From positions 38,303 to 102,302 of the forward strand of contig NZ_QOVA01000013.1 of assembly GCF_003332275.1 (NCBI RefSeq): a stretch of DNA of 64,000 bases. Direction: 5' to 3'. The DNA comes from Edaphovirga cremea (GTDB lineage Bacteria > Pseudomonadota > Gammaproteobacteria > Enterobacterales > Enterobacteriaceae). The position numbers were made by a program, and so were the translations under genes. The notes beneath the pieces are model-generated. The model did not search any database and had not been told where the DNA came from. It saw nothing but the letters and a program-made list of their open reading frames with translations. Below, one piece after another: positions 33,011 to 42,960 of the stretch (positions within the stretch are counted from its first letter, which is position 1; every line of letters starts with the position of its first letter).

Positions 33011-33026
33011 GTGAAGTCCCTGTGAA
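33011..33026 (-). promoter_or_regulatory. CreB-binding site (cre tag) of creD
   Basis: On the minus strand the sequence is TTCAC-AGGGAC-TTCAC, an exact match to the published cre tag TTCAC-N6-TTCAC. It lies 66 bp upstream of the creD start and touches the end of creC, so creD has its own CreB-dependent promoter inside the operon. Confidence 0.88.
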
Positions 33027-33027
33027 G

Positions 33028-34449
33028 TCAGGTAATGGGCAGCGATAACATCGCTTTCGCACCTTGCGGGTCGGCGTTTTGCAGCACAATGCTTCCCTGA
33101 TGCAACAGTGCGACCTCCCGGACAAAGTTCAGTCCAAGGCCGGTGCTTTTATGCCGGTCAGCGCGCGGCAATGAATAGAAGCGATCAAAGACTTTATCCA
33201 GGGCGTAATCGGGAATACCGCTTCCCGAGTCAGTGACGCTGAGGAGATAGCCACCTTCCGTGCGTTCCCCGTCGATCGCGACGGTGCCGCCATGTGGGGT
33301 AAAATCCAGCGCGTTATCGATCAGATTGGTCAATGCCTGACTCAGCAGCAGTTCATCGCCGTGCAATCGTGCAGGATCCAATCGCCCTATCTTCAGGGCT
33401 ATACCGCGGCTTCGCGCCTGCGCCTCTTTCCCGGCGACCGTTGCACCAATCAGTGAGGCGATCTCCAGCGGCATCAGTTCCACACCCACGCGGCTCTCCA
33501 GTCGGGACTGAATCAGCAATTTATCGATCAACCGCTGGATGCGTTCACTCTGTTGCTCGATGTTGATCAGAAAACGTTTTGCCGTGGCTGGTGGCGGGGA
33601 TTCCTGTAGCAACTCTGCGGCACCGCGTATCGCAGCCAGTGGACTTTTCAACTCATGGGTCAGCGTGTGTACATATTGCTCAACGTAGGTTTTGCCCTCC
33701 AGCTTCAGGCGCATGCTTTCCAGCGCCTGCGCCAGACGATCAAGTTCTACGCTGCCGACACGCGGCAGCGGCGGGACTTGCCCACTGGCAACCGCATCTG
33801 CGTAGCCGACCAGCCGCGAGATAGATCGGTTGATCCACCACACAAAGGCCATACCGATCAACAACGCGATCCCCAATAACAGGCCGCCCGCCAGTAGGAT
33901 GCGTCTTTCGCTGCGGTTGATTACCGGTGCCATGGCCTTATTCGGTTTACCAACGCTCAGCACGCCAAGCAGCCGTTCACCATCAAGCACCGGCGCAGCC
34001 ACATACATCACCGAGCTCTCTTCATCTTGCGGATCGAGCCGCGTGCTGCGCGCGCCATATTTCCCGCGCAGCGTGAGATGGACATCATTCCACCGGGAGT
34101 AATCCTGACCTACAGCCTCGCCGCTGGAGTCAAAGATAACGCGCCCATCCAGGTCAGTCAGATAGACGCGGTATTCATTGCGGTTCTTGCGGATGCCACC
34201 AATATTGGCGCCAATCGGACGTTGATTGAGATGGCTGAAGGCATCGACCAGCAATCCGTCGCTGACATTGCCGAGCAGCATATCCTTGCGCGCGAACTGG
34301 GCCAGGACGTTGGCGGTATCGACCAGCGTTCCCTCCGTCGCCCGGCGCACGCCGGGTTTGACCTCCTGTAAAAAAATGCTGACCACGAAATAGCCCGCCA
34401 CGGCGACGATCAGGAAATAGCCGATGAGCAGCCGCAGACCGATTTTCAT
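33028..34449 (-). CDS. creC: CreC sensor histidine kinase
   Basis: This 473-residue membrane sensor kinase has TM1 at about 7-27, a periplasmic sensor (about 30-180), TM2 (about 185-205) and a HAMP linker (SRLVGYADAVASGQVPPLPRVGSVELDRLAQALESM). The H-box is HTLTHELKSPLAAIRGAAELL. Catalytic boxes NLIDNALDFTPHGG, TDSGSGI and GLGLNFVREVALLHQG follow. In relatives it responds to growth conditions and fermentation products and phosphorylates CreB. Its start overlaps the creB stop by 4 bp. The order creB-creC-creD is canonical; creA is not next to it. Confidence 0.93.
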   Translation of the reverse strand: MKIGLRLLIGYFLIVAVAGYFVVSIFLQEVKPGVRRATEGTLVDTANVLAQFARKDMLLGNVSDGLLVDAFSHLNQRPIGANIGGIRKNRNEYRVYLTDLDGRVIFDSSGEAVGQDYSRWNDVHLTLRGKYGARSTRLDPQDEESSVMYVAAPVLDGERLLGVLSVGKPNKAMAPVINRSERRILLAGGLLLGIALLIGMAFVWWINRSISRLVGYADAVASGQVPPLPRVGSVELDRLAQALESMRLKLEGKTYVEQYVHTLTHELKSPLAAIRGAAELLQESPPPATAKRFLINIEQQSERIQRLIDKLLIQSRLESRVGVELMPLEIASLIGATVAGKEAQARSRGIALKIGRLDPARLHGDELLLSQALTNLIDNALDFTPHGGTVAIDGERTEGGYLLSVTDSGSGIPDYALDKVFDRFYSLPRADRHKSTGLGLNFVREVALLHQGSIVLQNADPQGAKAMLSLPIT

Positions 34450-35165
34450 ACTTGTCGACTCAGGCTGTAACCGAGACCACGATGGGTCTGAATGGGGTTG
34501 GATGCGTCGTCTATCGCCTTTAGTTTCGCCCGCAGGGTTTTAATATGGGTATCAACCGTGCGATCCATACTCTCTTCGGCACCCGCCCACACGGTGTCCA
34601 TCAATTGCTGACGGGAGAAAACCCGCCCCGGAGCCAGCAGCAGCGTTTTTAGCAGCAGATATTCATAGCGCGTCAGTATCAATGGCTGGTGGCGATAAAG
34701 GATGGTGGCGGCGTCCTCATCAAGCACAAATACCCCGAGCGCCACAGCCGAGGGGGCGCTCTCCCGCCGTTGCTGTTTCTGCAAGCGGCGCAAAATCGTG
34801 CGCACTCTGGCGCTGACTTCACGCGGAGAAAAAGGCTTGGTCACATAATCATCAGCGCCGATCTCAAGGCCGATAATTCGATCCAACTCGTCGTTACGCG
34901 CAGTCAGGAACAGCACCGGTAGATTTTCATCGTGAGACAGCAGTTGACGACAGAGATCGAACCCATTGATATCCGGTAACCCGACATCCAGAATCACCAA
35001 TGCCGGAGCCTGCTGTGCCAGCCGTTGCAGCGCGGGTTCCCCCCGATCAAACCACTCGACGCTGAAACCTTCACTTTCCAGCGTGTAAATCAGTGTGTCG
35101 GCGATGCTCGGTTCGTCTTCAACCAGCCAGATCAGCGGCTTTATGGTGCTCCTTGTTGGATTCAT
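34446..35165 (-). CDS. creB: CreB response regulator
   Basis: This is a 239-residue OmpR-type regulator. The receiver has WLVEDEPSIADTL, phospho-Asp in VILDVGLPDINGFDLCRQLL and Lys in DDYVTKPFSPREVSARVRT. The winged helix ends in DRTVDTHIKTLRAKLKAI and THRGLGYSLSRQV, a near-exact family signature. The start at 35165 (MNPTRSTIKPLIW) matches the usual CreB length; an upstream frame to 35258 has no similarity. An AAAGGA lies about 12 bases upstream, rather far. CreB binds TTCAC-N6-TTCAC, and a perfect copy precedes creD. Confidence 0.93.
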   Translation of the reverse strand: MNPTRSTIKPLIWLVEDEPSIADTLIYTLESEGFSVEWFDRGEPALQRLAQQAPALVILDVGLPDINGFDLCRQLLSHDENLPVLFLTARNDELDRIIGLEIGADDYVTKPFSPREVSARVRTILRRLQKQQRRESAPSAVALGVFVLDEDAATILYRHQPLILTRYEYLLLKTLLLAPGRVFSRQQLMDTVWAGAEESMDRTVDTHIKTLRAKLKAIDDASNPIQTHRGLGYSLSRQV

Positions 35166-35389
35166 CTTCGGTATCATTCCTTTAACAGTAACGACTGATT
35201 TGGGGTATTCATCATACGAGTATTCAGTGGGGATCCCAATGCTCAGACGCATATTCAATCACCAATATAGGCAGGCTGAATAGGGTTGACAGAGGATTTG
35301 GCACTATACTGTGAGTGACGGCCACCCCCACCTCCGCCCGCAAGAGCAACGCCGCGGTACTGGGTTCTGAGTGCAATGGGGTAAACGGG

Positions 35390-35521
35390 ATGAAAAAATG
35401 TATTGTCGTGATTCTTCTGCTTTGGCTGACGGCCTGCACAACCGGTCACGTTGGCGTAAGCGGCGGTTCGAATGGTGTGTCCAGCATCAGGGTCGGTACC
35501 GGTGTCGGGGTTCGTTTATGA
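35390..35521 (+). CDS. Tiny putative lipoprotein
   Basis: This 43-residue protein is mostly a lipoprotein signal (MKKCIVVILLLWLTAC, lipobox LTAC) plus a Gly/Ser/Val-rich mature tail of about 28 residues (VGVSGGSNG, VGTGVGVRL). ACGGG precedes the ATG. It resembles many small enterobacterial lipoproteins of unknown role. It ends 8 bp before the convergent antiporter stop. It is divergent from creB, so it might share control elements with it. Confidence 0.65.
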   Translation: MKKCIVVILLLWLTACTTGHVGVSGGSNGVSSIRVGTGVGVRL

Positions 35522-35528
35522 TCGGCCA

Positions 35529-37046
35529 TCAGTGCTGCTCCTTCGTCATGGCGACAGACCCTTTATCCGGTTGATCTCTTTCTATTGGGATGCGACGGAT
35601 CTTGAAACCCGTTATGCCCAGCAACAGCGTAAAAATCGGCGCCGCGATATTAAAAACGGCAAACGGCATATACGTCATCGTCGATACACCGAGAACCGCA
35701 GCCATATAGGCTCCACAGGAGTTCCAGGGGATCAGTGGCGAAGTGACAATACCTGCGTCACTGACAATACGCGATAAATTCTCTGGAGCCAGTCCACGTT
35801 TGGCAAACTCGCTGCGGAATAACTTGCTGGGCAATAACAACGCGATGTACTGATCCCCTGCCGTAATATTGAGCCCTATCGCGGTGGCAACGACCGAGAA
35901 AAAAAGGCGGCCAACAGTTCTCGCCCGCAATAAAATCGGTGTCACCAGTTTGTCGAGTAGCCCGAAGTCATCCACCATGATGCCGAAAGTGACCGCACCA
36001 ATTATCAACCAAATCGTTAACAGCATGCTGTCCATACCCCCGCGCGAGAGCAGTGCATCCATTTGCGGGATCCCTGAATTCTCCTGGAAACCCGTTGCCA
36101 TCGCCAGCCAGATGCCTTTTGTTGCCGCGAGCGGTGCCGCAATATCGGGCTCGGCAATAAAGCGGGCAATGGCCTGCGGTTGAAGAAACGCTGCCATGAC
36201 ACCGGCTAGCAAGGCGGCACTCATAATCGCCAGTGGGGCGGGCACCTTACGTACTGATAATAACAATAAGAAAACCAGCGGCAGAAGATTCCAGGGAGTG
36301 ATATGAAAAAGTTGGTCAAACCGAGCCAGTTCAGCTTGAGTGACCAGCGAATCAAAACTGGCTTGTTGATTAATCCCGAGTAACAGGAAGGCTATCAGCG
36401 CCGAGAGTGCAGCCGGGATAGTGGTCCAAAGTTGTGCTCGGATATGGCTATACAGCTCAACACCATTCAACTGCGCGGCCAGTACGGTGCTCTCCGAAAG
36501 TGGTGAAATTTTATCCCCGACATACGCCCCGGAAATGACAGCACCGGCAGTAATCTCTGGCGATAGGCCAATCATATTCGATAGCCCGACCAATCCAACA
36601 CCAATAGTGCCCGCGGTGGTCCATGAGCTACCAATACTCATGGAAATAATCACGCAGATAATAAATGAGATCGGGAAAAACCAACCTGGCGTAATAAGAA
36701 TAATACCGTAATACACCAACGTTGGGATGGTGCCTGACATATTCCAGGTGCCAATCAGCGCCCCCACAGCCAGCAGAATGAATATTGCGCCCACTACGGT
36801 CGATATACCTTTTTGACTGGATTGAGCGATGTCTTCCCAGGAATATCCATTCTTCAAAACGATGACTGACACAATCATCGTGCAGAGAATAATCGCGACT
36901 TGCATAGGACCATTAGCCGCCTGAAGCCCAAATAAAGCCACCGATGCCCCTACCAGAAAAACCAGTGAAAACAGAGGAATAAAGGCATCTATATAGGATG
37001 GTGACTTGATAACGCGTTTTTTGGGAGGAACAAGGGCCATAGGCAC
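35529..37046 (-). CDS. NhaC-family Na+/H+ antiporter, copy 2
   Basis: This 505-residue polytopic membrane protein is of the NhaC family. SMSIGSSWTTAGTIGVGLVGLS and SGAYVGDKISPLSESTVLAAQLNG are the core motifs. ITAGDQYIALLLPSKLFRSEFAKRGL and LIPWNSCGAYMAAVLGVSTMTYMPFAVFN mark the C-terminal half and resemble the malate/lactate and arginine-type NhaC subgroup more than the copy at 19-21 kb. It therefore may exchange an organic anion for Na+ or protons. It is transcribed alone. An AGGTGCC lies close to the start, with a GGAGGTGCC-like context. Confidence 0.87.
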   Translation of the reverse strand: MPMALVPPKKRVIKSPSYIDAFIPLFSLVFLVGASVALFGLQAANGPMQVAIILCTMIVSVIVLKNGYSWEDIAQSSQKGISTVVGAIFILLAVGALIGTWNMSGTIPTLVYYGIILITPGWFFPISFIICVIISMSIGSSWTTAGTIGVGLVGLSNMIGLSPEITAGAVISGAYVGDKISPLSESTVLAAQLNGVELYSHIRAQLWTTIPAALSALIAFLLLGINQQASFDSLVTQAELARFDQLFHITPWNLLPLVFLLLLSVRKVPAPLAIMSAALLAGVMAAFLQPQAIARFIAEPDIAAPLAATKGIWLAMATGFQENSGIPQMDALLSRGGMDSMLLTIWLIIGAVTFGIMVDDFGLLDKLVTPILLRARTVGRLFFSVVATAIGLNITAGDQYIALLLPSKLFRSEFAKRGLAPENLSRIVSDAGIVTSPLIPWNSCGAYMAAVLGVSTMTYMPFAVFNIAAPIFTLLLGITGFKIRRIPIERDQPDKGSVAMTKEQH

Positions 37047-37353
37047 CTCCAGAGATTGTTAAACAGTGATTCACCCATGACCACGCCTGGTTACATGAGT
37101 TTTACCCGCCATATCACAGATTAATCTCTATTCAGTATAGTAATATAAAAGTCGTGGGGAAATTATCTTTACCGCTTGAGGGTGTTGGAAAGTCCTCATA
37201 TCACCCATTACGCCCAAGTTTGCATTTTCTTTTTATTTACTTGGCCTTATAAAAAAAAGATCGATTCTGAGGATAAATACTTTGTAGCCGCTAAAATAAA
37301 GTGGTGAAAATTGAATAAAACATTGGCCGTACCGCAACTCTGTGAGGTTATCT
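37047..37353. other. Divergent promoter region, 307 bp
   Basis: This region lies between the NhaC-type gene and the BaeRF-type gene. It is AT-rich, and it ends with TGTGAGG, the ribosome-binding site 6 bases before the BaeRF ATG. No gene and no clear operator was found. Confidence 0.4.
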
Positions 37354-38454
37354 ATGTTATACGTTGATATTCCCAGTCGCGAAGAGTTCTTGCGCCTCTC
37401 TGACATTCGCTCAGATGCGTGCATTTCAATCTACATCGAGACATCCCCACTGCGTCAAAAACTCGAAACCAGCAAGATTCAATTTGGGAATTTTATTAAA
37501 GAGGCTTTGCAGCAACTGGTCGAGAAAGGTTTTGATAAACGGCGTCTCGCCTTGTTGGAAGAAGAACTTTATTCGGTTCTAAAAGATGAATCTTTTTGGG
37601 ATCTCCATGCCCGGAGTTTGGCGGTGCTCGCCACGCCAGAAACTGTCAGAACCTTCAGGCTGGCCAATGACTTGCCTAACCGTCTGGACGTCAGTGAGCG
37701 TTTCTATCTGAAACCCTTGCTTCGTGCCCTCACCTTTGCGCATTCAGCGTATATCCTGGCTTTGTCAGAAAATAAAGTGCGACTCATCGAGTTTTTTAGC
37801 GATGCGCCAGCCGTAGACATTGAAGTAGCGGGTATGCCGACCCAGTTGCAAGAGGCGATGGGCGATGCAGCATCACACGATTATAACCATGGTGCTGTGC
37901 ATGACAAAGTTCGTCTGGCTCAATACACGCGTAAAATAGATCAGGCGCTGAGGCCGATTTTCGCTGGTCATGACTATCCGCTTATTCTGGTCAGTACGGA
38001 ATCCTTGGCATCCATTTATCGTTCTACCAACTCACTGCCCAATCTGACCAATGAAACGCTATTTACCAATGCCGATCATATTGGGACCGCTGAATTAGTG
38101 ACGCGCGTCCGTCCAATGATGGATAAATACTATCAGTCGCAGTTAGACGCCTTAAAACCGCTGTTTGAGAGCCGTGCTGGGGAACGTCGGGTCACGCAAG
38201 ATCTCTCAGATACGGCGCGTGCGGCAACGTTTGGTGCGATTGAATTATTAATGATTAATATCGAAAGCCATGCGCCAGGAACGGTAGATGATCAAGGGCG
38301 GGTGACATTTGATGCCACGAGTCAGGGGAATTACGGCATTGTCGATGAGATAGCCAAACGGGCGATGACAACCGGGGCGAGGGTCATTGCGGTGCGGAGT
38401 GGTGATTTGCCGCCAGGTGCTGATGTGCAGGCAATATTACGTTACCCAATTTGA
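37354..38454 (+). CDS. BaeRF-family (bacterial eRF1-like) protein
   Basis: This 366-residue cytosolic protein matches the BaeRF group, bacterial relatives of archaeo-eukaryotic release factor 1. The start LYVDIPSREEFLRLSDIRSDACISIYIETSPL and the end GIVDEIAKRAMTTGARVIAVRSGDLP are typical. Some members carry a catalytic Gln-like loop; none was identified here with certainty. Proposed roles include ribosome rescue or hibernation but are unproven. The ATG at 37354 was chosen over the upstream GTG because a GAGG lies 6 bases before it. No partner gene (such as rimM- or hpf-like) is adjacent. Confidence 0.65.
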   Translation: MLYVDIPSREEFLRLSDIRSDACISIYIETSPLRQKLETSKIQFGNFIKEALQQLVEKGFDKRRLALLEEELYSVLKDESFWDLHARSLAVLATPETVRTFRLANDLPNRLDVSERFYLKPLLRALTFAHSAYILALSENKVRLIEFFSDAPAVDIEVAGMPTQLQEAMGDAASHDYNHGAVHDKVRLAQYTRKIDQALRPIFAGHDYPLILVSTESLASIYRSTNSLPNLTNETLFTNADHIGTAELVTRVRPMMDKYYQSQLDALKPLFESRAGERRVTQDLSDTARAATFGAIELLMINIESHAPGTVDDQGRVTFDATSQGNYGIVDEIAKRAMTTGARVIAVRSGDLPPGADVQAILRYPI

Positions 38455-38475
38455 TACAATTTCTGTAACTGGCTG

Positions 38476-38508
38476 AAAAAGAGAATCCACGCAATTGCGT
38501 GGATTCTC
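38476..38508 (-). terminator. Strong terminator of the autotransporter gene
   Basis: A perfect 28-bp palindrome (38481-38508) with arms GAGAATCCACGCAA and complement is followed on the minus strand by TTTTT. It lies 110 bp after the minus-strand autotransporter stop. It also follows the plus-strand BaeRF gene, but on that strand the T-run is missing. Confidence 0.75.
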
Positions 38509-38617
38509 ATGAGCATACATCATAAAGTTTAAGGGCATCACTATAGAGATATGAGTACTATTTTGGTATTGAAACCCTCTACATTGCCAAAAAACCGACC
38601 CCAATCAGAGTCCGCAG

Positions 38618-41413
38618 TTAAAATGTATAACGATAACCAAGGTTAACCTGCTGCTGATCAAACTTGTTACCTAGCGCATAAACAGCATCAAAATAGAGGT
38701 TGTGTTTTTGATTTAACTTCATATTAATACCGACCCCGTTATCCCACCAATTTCCGGCGAATTTATAATGCTCTTTAACCGTATTATTAAAGGTATAACC
38801 TGTCTCGCCATCAAACTCTCTGACGTAGCCCGTTTTTAAATAAATATCTACCGGGTTTTCATCGTTAACAAGAGTGTATCCCACGAGAACACTTGCCCGA
38901 CCAATTAGTGAGTTATAACTGTCAAGTTCCGTCTTCAGTCCATTAGTGGCATTAATGGTTGCGTTCCCTTGATATGAATAAGTCAACTGACCCTGGGGTT
39001 CAATATACCAGCCCTCCTGCTTAAGTCCTCGTCCTTGATCCCCTTTAGCGTCCGGATAGTACCGTTTACCTACTTCAACACCTAAGCTAAAGCCATTGGT
39101 ATCCCCACTCCCTGTAACCGGGTAACCACCGCTGGTTCTGGTATTGAATTCGTTATTCATTCGAACATATTTTGCAATACTATCAATGTATAAGCCGGAT
39201 TCGTTCTGATAGGTGCCATAGAGACCGATATGATAGCTTTTGGTCTTACCATCACCCACCGAGTAATCGACTTTGCCTTCGCTGGTTCCCGCCATGATAC
39301 CGTAGTAAATATTGCTATCTTGTTGGTCTTTCCTACGATCAATGCCTAACTGCACGCCCTGATAATCCATATCAAAGCCAGACAATCGCGCACCAGAAAA
39401 TGAATCTAATTTTCCACCATAAATTCGTCCCCAAGCCTGGCCACCATTTTCTTCATTCTGGCGTATCTGGCCTAATCTTTGTAACAACGTTTGGTTTTCA
39501 ACATAGTTCAATAGATAGCTTGAATTGAGAATATTGGCTGCGTTTTTAGCCGTATCCGTTAAGTTATTATTACTTGGAGGCGTTTCATTGCCATTTTCGG
39601 GCTCTGGTTCATTGCCGTTTTCCGTCTCTTCTTCTTCCTCCTCTTCTTCCTCTTCATTGCCATTTCTTATTAAATCTTGCGCAGATAAGAACCAATCAGT
39701 ATCTCTTTCGCTAAATTGTGCCTTACCTTTACCAATTTCATATTTATATGCACCAACGTCCACAGTATTATTTGCCAAGGCAAAGTCAGCGTTGCCACCT
39801 TCGGTTTGAACCAACATCACTCTTTCGCTGCCATCAATGGTTGCGCCACCTGTCTGGCTATCGTTCACCGCCAGTTTATGGTTGCCGTTTGCCAACCCTG
39901 TCCCAGTAACGACCAATAAATCGTGGTAATTATTAATCTGATCAACCGTTGTTCTTAATGCAAATTCACCCGAGCCCGATAAACTCTCCGTGGTTAAAAT
40001 AACATCATTGGTACCATCTAGCCGGATATTTTGATCGCCCAATAAAACCTTTGAGTTATTGACATTCAAATGAGTTGTTTGAGAGCTTTTAGTGAGATCC
40101 CAACGAGAATCTGTCATATCAAGATTAATCTTCCCATTATCATCGATTTCTGAAAATCCAGTAATCGTAGACGCCGGTGCTAATGCCATGTCAATGGTTG
40201 CATCCTTGCCCGAAAAGATGCCACCTTTAATATGAAATTCACCGCTACCATTAATAAAAGAGGAAGGAGATGCTGTCGTCAATCCCTCTTGAGTATTTGC
40301 TCTGTCAGCATAGTATGAGCTGTATAAGGCGTATGCATTTTTAGTCTCATCGGCTTCTATAGTTGCACTGCCTAAATTAATCAGGCCGCCATTCCAGGCA
40401 TTCACTGCATGTGAATAATAGCCCGACGTAATTATTGAATTTAGTTGGCTACTATTATTGGTATTAAAGTTAATTTCACCGTTACGAAAAGCGTATAGCC
40501 CAGATGCATAATTCCCAGTTGTTGTAATATTTCCTTCCATGTTGACGGTAGCAGACTTGGTCGAAAATACACCATGAGCTGCAACATAGTACTTATTACC
40601 AAAATTACAAAGCATTGGCGAATCGTTACAGTTTCCGCTGGTCTTTATATCACTTTTTATATTGGCAATAGTTGGTTGATTATTGGGTAAACCATTAAAT
40701 GGGCCATTCTCTCCCCATGCATCAACGCCCGCAGCCTTATCGTTAGTCGTTTCAATCAGGCTGCCCTCAACCTCTAAAAAACCACCAGCCTGAACGGCGA
40801 CAGCACTTGACCAATACCCGTCTGAATAAACATTCCCCAGAACTTTGGCATAGCTGCCGGCTCCCTCAACATAAACAGTACTTAGCTCACTATTATGTGA
40901 AGTGACGTCGCCAATAATTTCAATATGACCGCCATCATATGCTTCAACAGCGTTAAAATCCCCTAAACCAAATGTCTCAACATTTCCATTTATAGATATT
41001 TTCCCATTATCATAGGCACCGACTGCAACAGAATCAGGACCTAAAGTGGTAACATTGCCATTAATGCGTGTCTCACTATTATTACCAGTGGCTACAGCAC
41101 CATATGCCTCATCACCGTTAGTTGATACATTGCCGTTTAATGAAATTTTACCGCCACTGGCAGATACGACACCATCGTTCCAATAACCATTGGTGGTGAC
41201 GTTAAAGACATCCGTAGCGTTTGACATTAGAATAGAGCCATTATTCATGGCATGGGCACCTATACCTGAGTTGGTATTGATGTCTTCAAAGAATAACCTA
41301 TTCGTTCCGTTGGCCGTAATTGGGTCATTACTTGCATATGAATGAACTGACGGAAAGACTAACAACGAGCATGTTAATTTCAGCAGTGTTTTGTTAAAAG
41401 TTGGATTTCTCAT
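38618..41413 (-). CDS. Autotransporter (type Va) with poly-glutamate linker
   Basis: This is a 931-residue outer-membrane autotransporter. The signal peptide is MRNPTFNKTLLKLTCSLLVFPSVHSYAS. The passenger is rich in Asn, Gly, Ser and Thr, with parallel beta-helix character (repeated motifs like INGNVTTLGPDS, ISINGNVETFGLG). At about 585-595 it has a run of ten Glu, then an Asn/Pro/Glu-rich linker. The beta-barrel starts near 656 (AWGRIYGGKLDSFSGARLSGFDMDYQGVQLG) and ends in NLGYRYTF with the required terminal Phe. The passenger function (adhesin or other) cannot be told. The gene is monocistronic with a good terminator. Confidence 0.9.
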   Translation of the reverse strand: MRNPTFNKTLLKLTCSLLVFPSVHSYASNDPITANGTNRLFFEDINTNSGIGAHAMNNGSILMSNATDVFNVTTNGYWNDGVVSASGGKISLNGNVSTNGDEAYGAVATGNNSETRINGNVTTLGPDSVAVGAYDNGKISINGNVETFGLGDFNAVEAYDGGHIEIIGDVTSHNSELSTVYVEGAGSYAKVLGNVYSDGYWSSAVAVQAGGFLEVEGSLIETTNDKAAGVDAWGENGPFNGLPNNQPTIANIKSDIKTSGNCNDSPMLCNFGNKYYVAAHGVFSTKSATVNMEGNITTTGNYASGLYAFRNGEINFNTNNSSQLNSIITSGYYSHAVNAWNGGLINLGSATIEADETKNAYALYSSYYADRANTQEGLTTASPSSFINGSGEFHIKGGIFSGKDATIDMALAPASTITGFSEIDDNGKINLDMTDSRWDLTKSSQTTHLNVNNSKVLLGDQNIRLDGTNDVILTTESLSGSGEFALRTTVDQINNYHDLLVVTGTGLANGNHKLAVNDSQTGGATIDGSERVMLVQTEGGNADFALANNTVDVGAYKYEIGKGKAQFSERDTDWFLSAQDLIRNGNEEEEEEEEEETENGNEPEPENGNETPPSNNNLTDTAKNAANILNSSYLLNYVENQTLLQRLGQIRQNEENGGQAWGRIYGGKLDSFSGARLSGFDMDYQGVQLGIDRRKDQQDSNIYYGIMAGTSEGKVDYSVGDGKTKSYHIGLYGTYQNESGLYIDSIAKYVRMNNEFNTRTSGGYPVTGSGDTNGFSLGVEVGKRYYPDAKGDQGRGLKQEGWYIEPQGQLTYSYQGNATINATNGLKTELDSYNSLIGRASVLVGYTLVNDENPVDIYLKTGYVREFDGETGYTFNNTVKEHYKFAGNWWDNGVGINMKLNQKHNLYFDAVYALGNKFDQQQVNLGYRYTF

Positions 41414-41688
41414 CCCTTATACTCTCCATTATGAGTATTTTATCATTTTATTATATTAAACTTTACATTATTTTAACAAAGCAAAGCTTTTCCCTTGCGT
41501 TATTTTATAGCAAAACAGATTAAGAAGTACAATCAGAGATATATTTCAAAATATCTCTTTTGAAGGAATTCATGCTAATAGGAATTTTCTAAGGTGAGTT
41601 ATTTTTATCAAAAGAACGGTCAAGCCTCCAATCTGTTGAAATCGAGTGTAATCTCGCTTTTCAGGTACACGTAATAAATGGTTCTTAT

Positions 41689-42906
41689 TCAGAAAGCGAC
41701 CTCCGGAACCGCAGTCCCTTTTTGCGTATAGCCAAGGCGGAGGGCATCGAGCGCTATCATTTTTTCTTCATTGGTGGGGATCACCGCCGCGACGACGCGG
41801 GAGCGTGACGTGGTGATGACACAGGATAAGCCCGGAGGGGCGCTGTTTTTGGCCGGATCGAGTTCAATGCCAAAAACCGACAGGTGTTGCAGCGTCAACT
41901 GACGGATCAACGATGAATTTTCGCCAATACCGCCCGTCAGGATCAGGGCATCCAGTCGGCGCAGCGAACTGGCATGCCCGCCAATGTGCCGGGCCAGGCG
42001 GTGGACAAAAGCACCGATCGCCAGACGTGCTCCTTCGTGTCCTTCATGATAAGCCTTCTCCAGTATTCGCATGTCGCCAGATAAACCGGAGATCCCCAGA
42101 AGCCCGGATTCCTTATTCAGAATCTGTTCCAGATCCTTCAGGCTCTGCCCGCTCTGGCGCGCCAGATAGGCCAGTGCCCCAACGTCCACGTCACCGCTGC
42201 GTGTTCCCATCACCAGGCCTTCCAGCGGAGTCATTCCCATTGAGGTATCAACACTTTTACCGTCCTGTATGGCGCAAACCGATGCGCCATTGCCGAGATG
42301 AGCGATGATCAGGCCGCAGTCGTGACTGTCGAGACCCAGGAATTCTGCCGCCTGCCCGGCGACATAACGGTATGAAGTGCCATGGAATCCATAGCGGCGC
42401 ACGCCCTGTTCGCTGAAATATCGGTATGGCAATGCGTAAAGATAGACCTCCGGTTTCAACGTCTGGTGAAAACCAGTATCAAATACCGCGATCTGTGTGA
42501 TGCCCGGAAATAACTGGCGAGCTGCATCAATGCCATGCAAATTGGCATAGTTGTGCAAGGGTGCCAGAGGCGAAACTTTTTTTATTTCCGCCACCACCCG
42601 ATCATCGATTAATACCGAGTCACTGAATATTTCACCGCCGTGGGCAATACGATGTCCAATAAGTAAAATAGAGTTATCGAGACTGCGTTTTTTCAGTTGA
42701 TTGGCAATGGCTGTTAATGCATCAACGTAATTACCCTTGGCGAGTTGAATCTTTGTGGTTTTATCGATCATTAAAACGCTTGTTTCAGTGCCAATGCCGT
42801 CGGCGATTCCAGAGAGCACGGCTTCACAATTGCACGCAGTCAGCACTGAGAATTTAATGGATGATGAACCACAGTTAATTACCAGAACGGTAGGATTTAA
42901 AGTCAT
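41689..42906 (-). CDS. tdcD: Propionate/acetate kinase TdcD
   Basis: This 405-residue ASKHA-fold kinase makes ATP from propionyl or acetyl phosphate. [16 protein letters not shown] starts the phosphate-binding region; [28 protein letters not shown] and [13 protein letters not shown] are conserved acetate-kinase motifs; [17 protein letters not shown] is near the end. The place in a tdcB-tdcC-tdcD run argues for TdcD rather than housekeeping AckA. It finishes anaerobic threonine breakdown, taking propionyl-phosphate to propionate. The pyruvate-formate-lyase-type gene tdcE is not in this cluster, so propionyl-CoA must be made by another enzyme. Confidence 0.9.
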   Translation of the reverse strand: MTLNPTVLVINCGSSSIKFSVLTACNCEAVLSGIADGIGTETSVLMIDKTTKIQLAKGNYVDALTAIANQLKKRSLDNSILLIGHRIAHGGEIFSDSVLIDDRVVAEIKKVSPLAPLHNYANLHGIDAARQLFPGITQIAVFDTGFHQTLKPEVYLYALPYRYFSEQGVRRYGFHGTSYRYVAGQAAEFLGLDSHDCGLIIAHLGNGASVCAIQDGKSVDTSMGMTPLEGLVMGTRSGDVDVGALAYLARQSGQSLKDLEQILNKESGLLGISGLSGDMRILEKAYHEGHEGARLAIGAFVHRLARHIGGHASSLRRLDALILTGGIGENSSLIRQLTLQHLSVFGIELDPAKNSAPPGLSCVITTSRSRVVAAVIPTNEEKMIALDALRLGYTQKGTAVPEVAF

Positions 42907-42960
42907 GTTATTACTCCGCCCGCTTTTATTGGGGCAAATGAAGGGCTTTAGGCGCCCTAT

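Noticed and set aside
38476..38508. Terminator for the plus-strand BaeRF gene
   Set aside because: The T-run is only on the minus strand; on the plus strand the hairpin is preceded by A residues and not followed by T.
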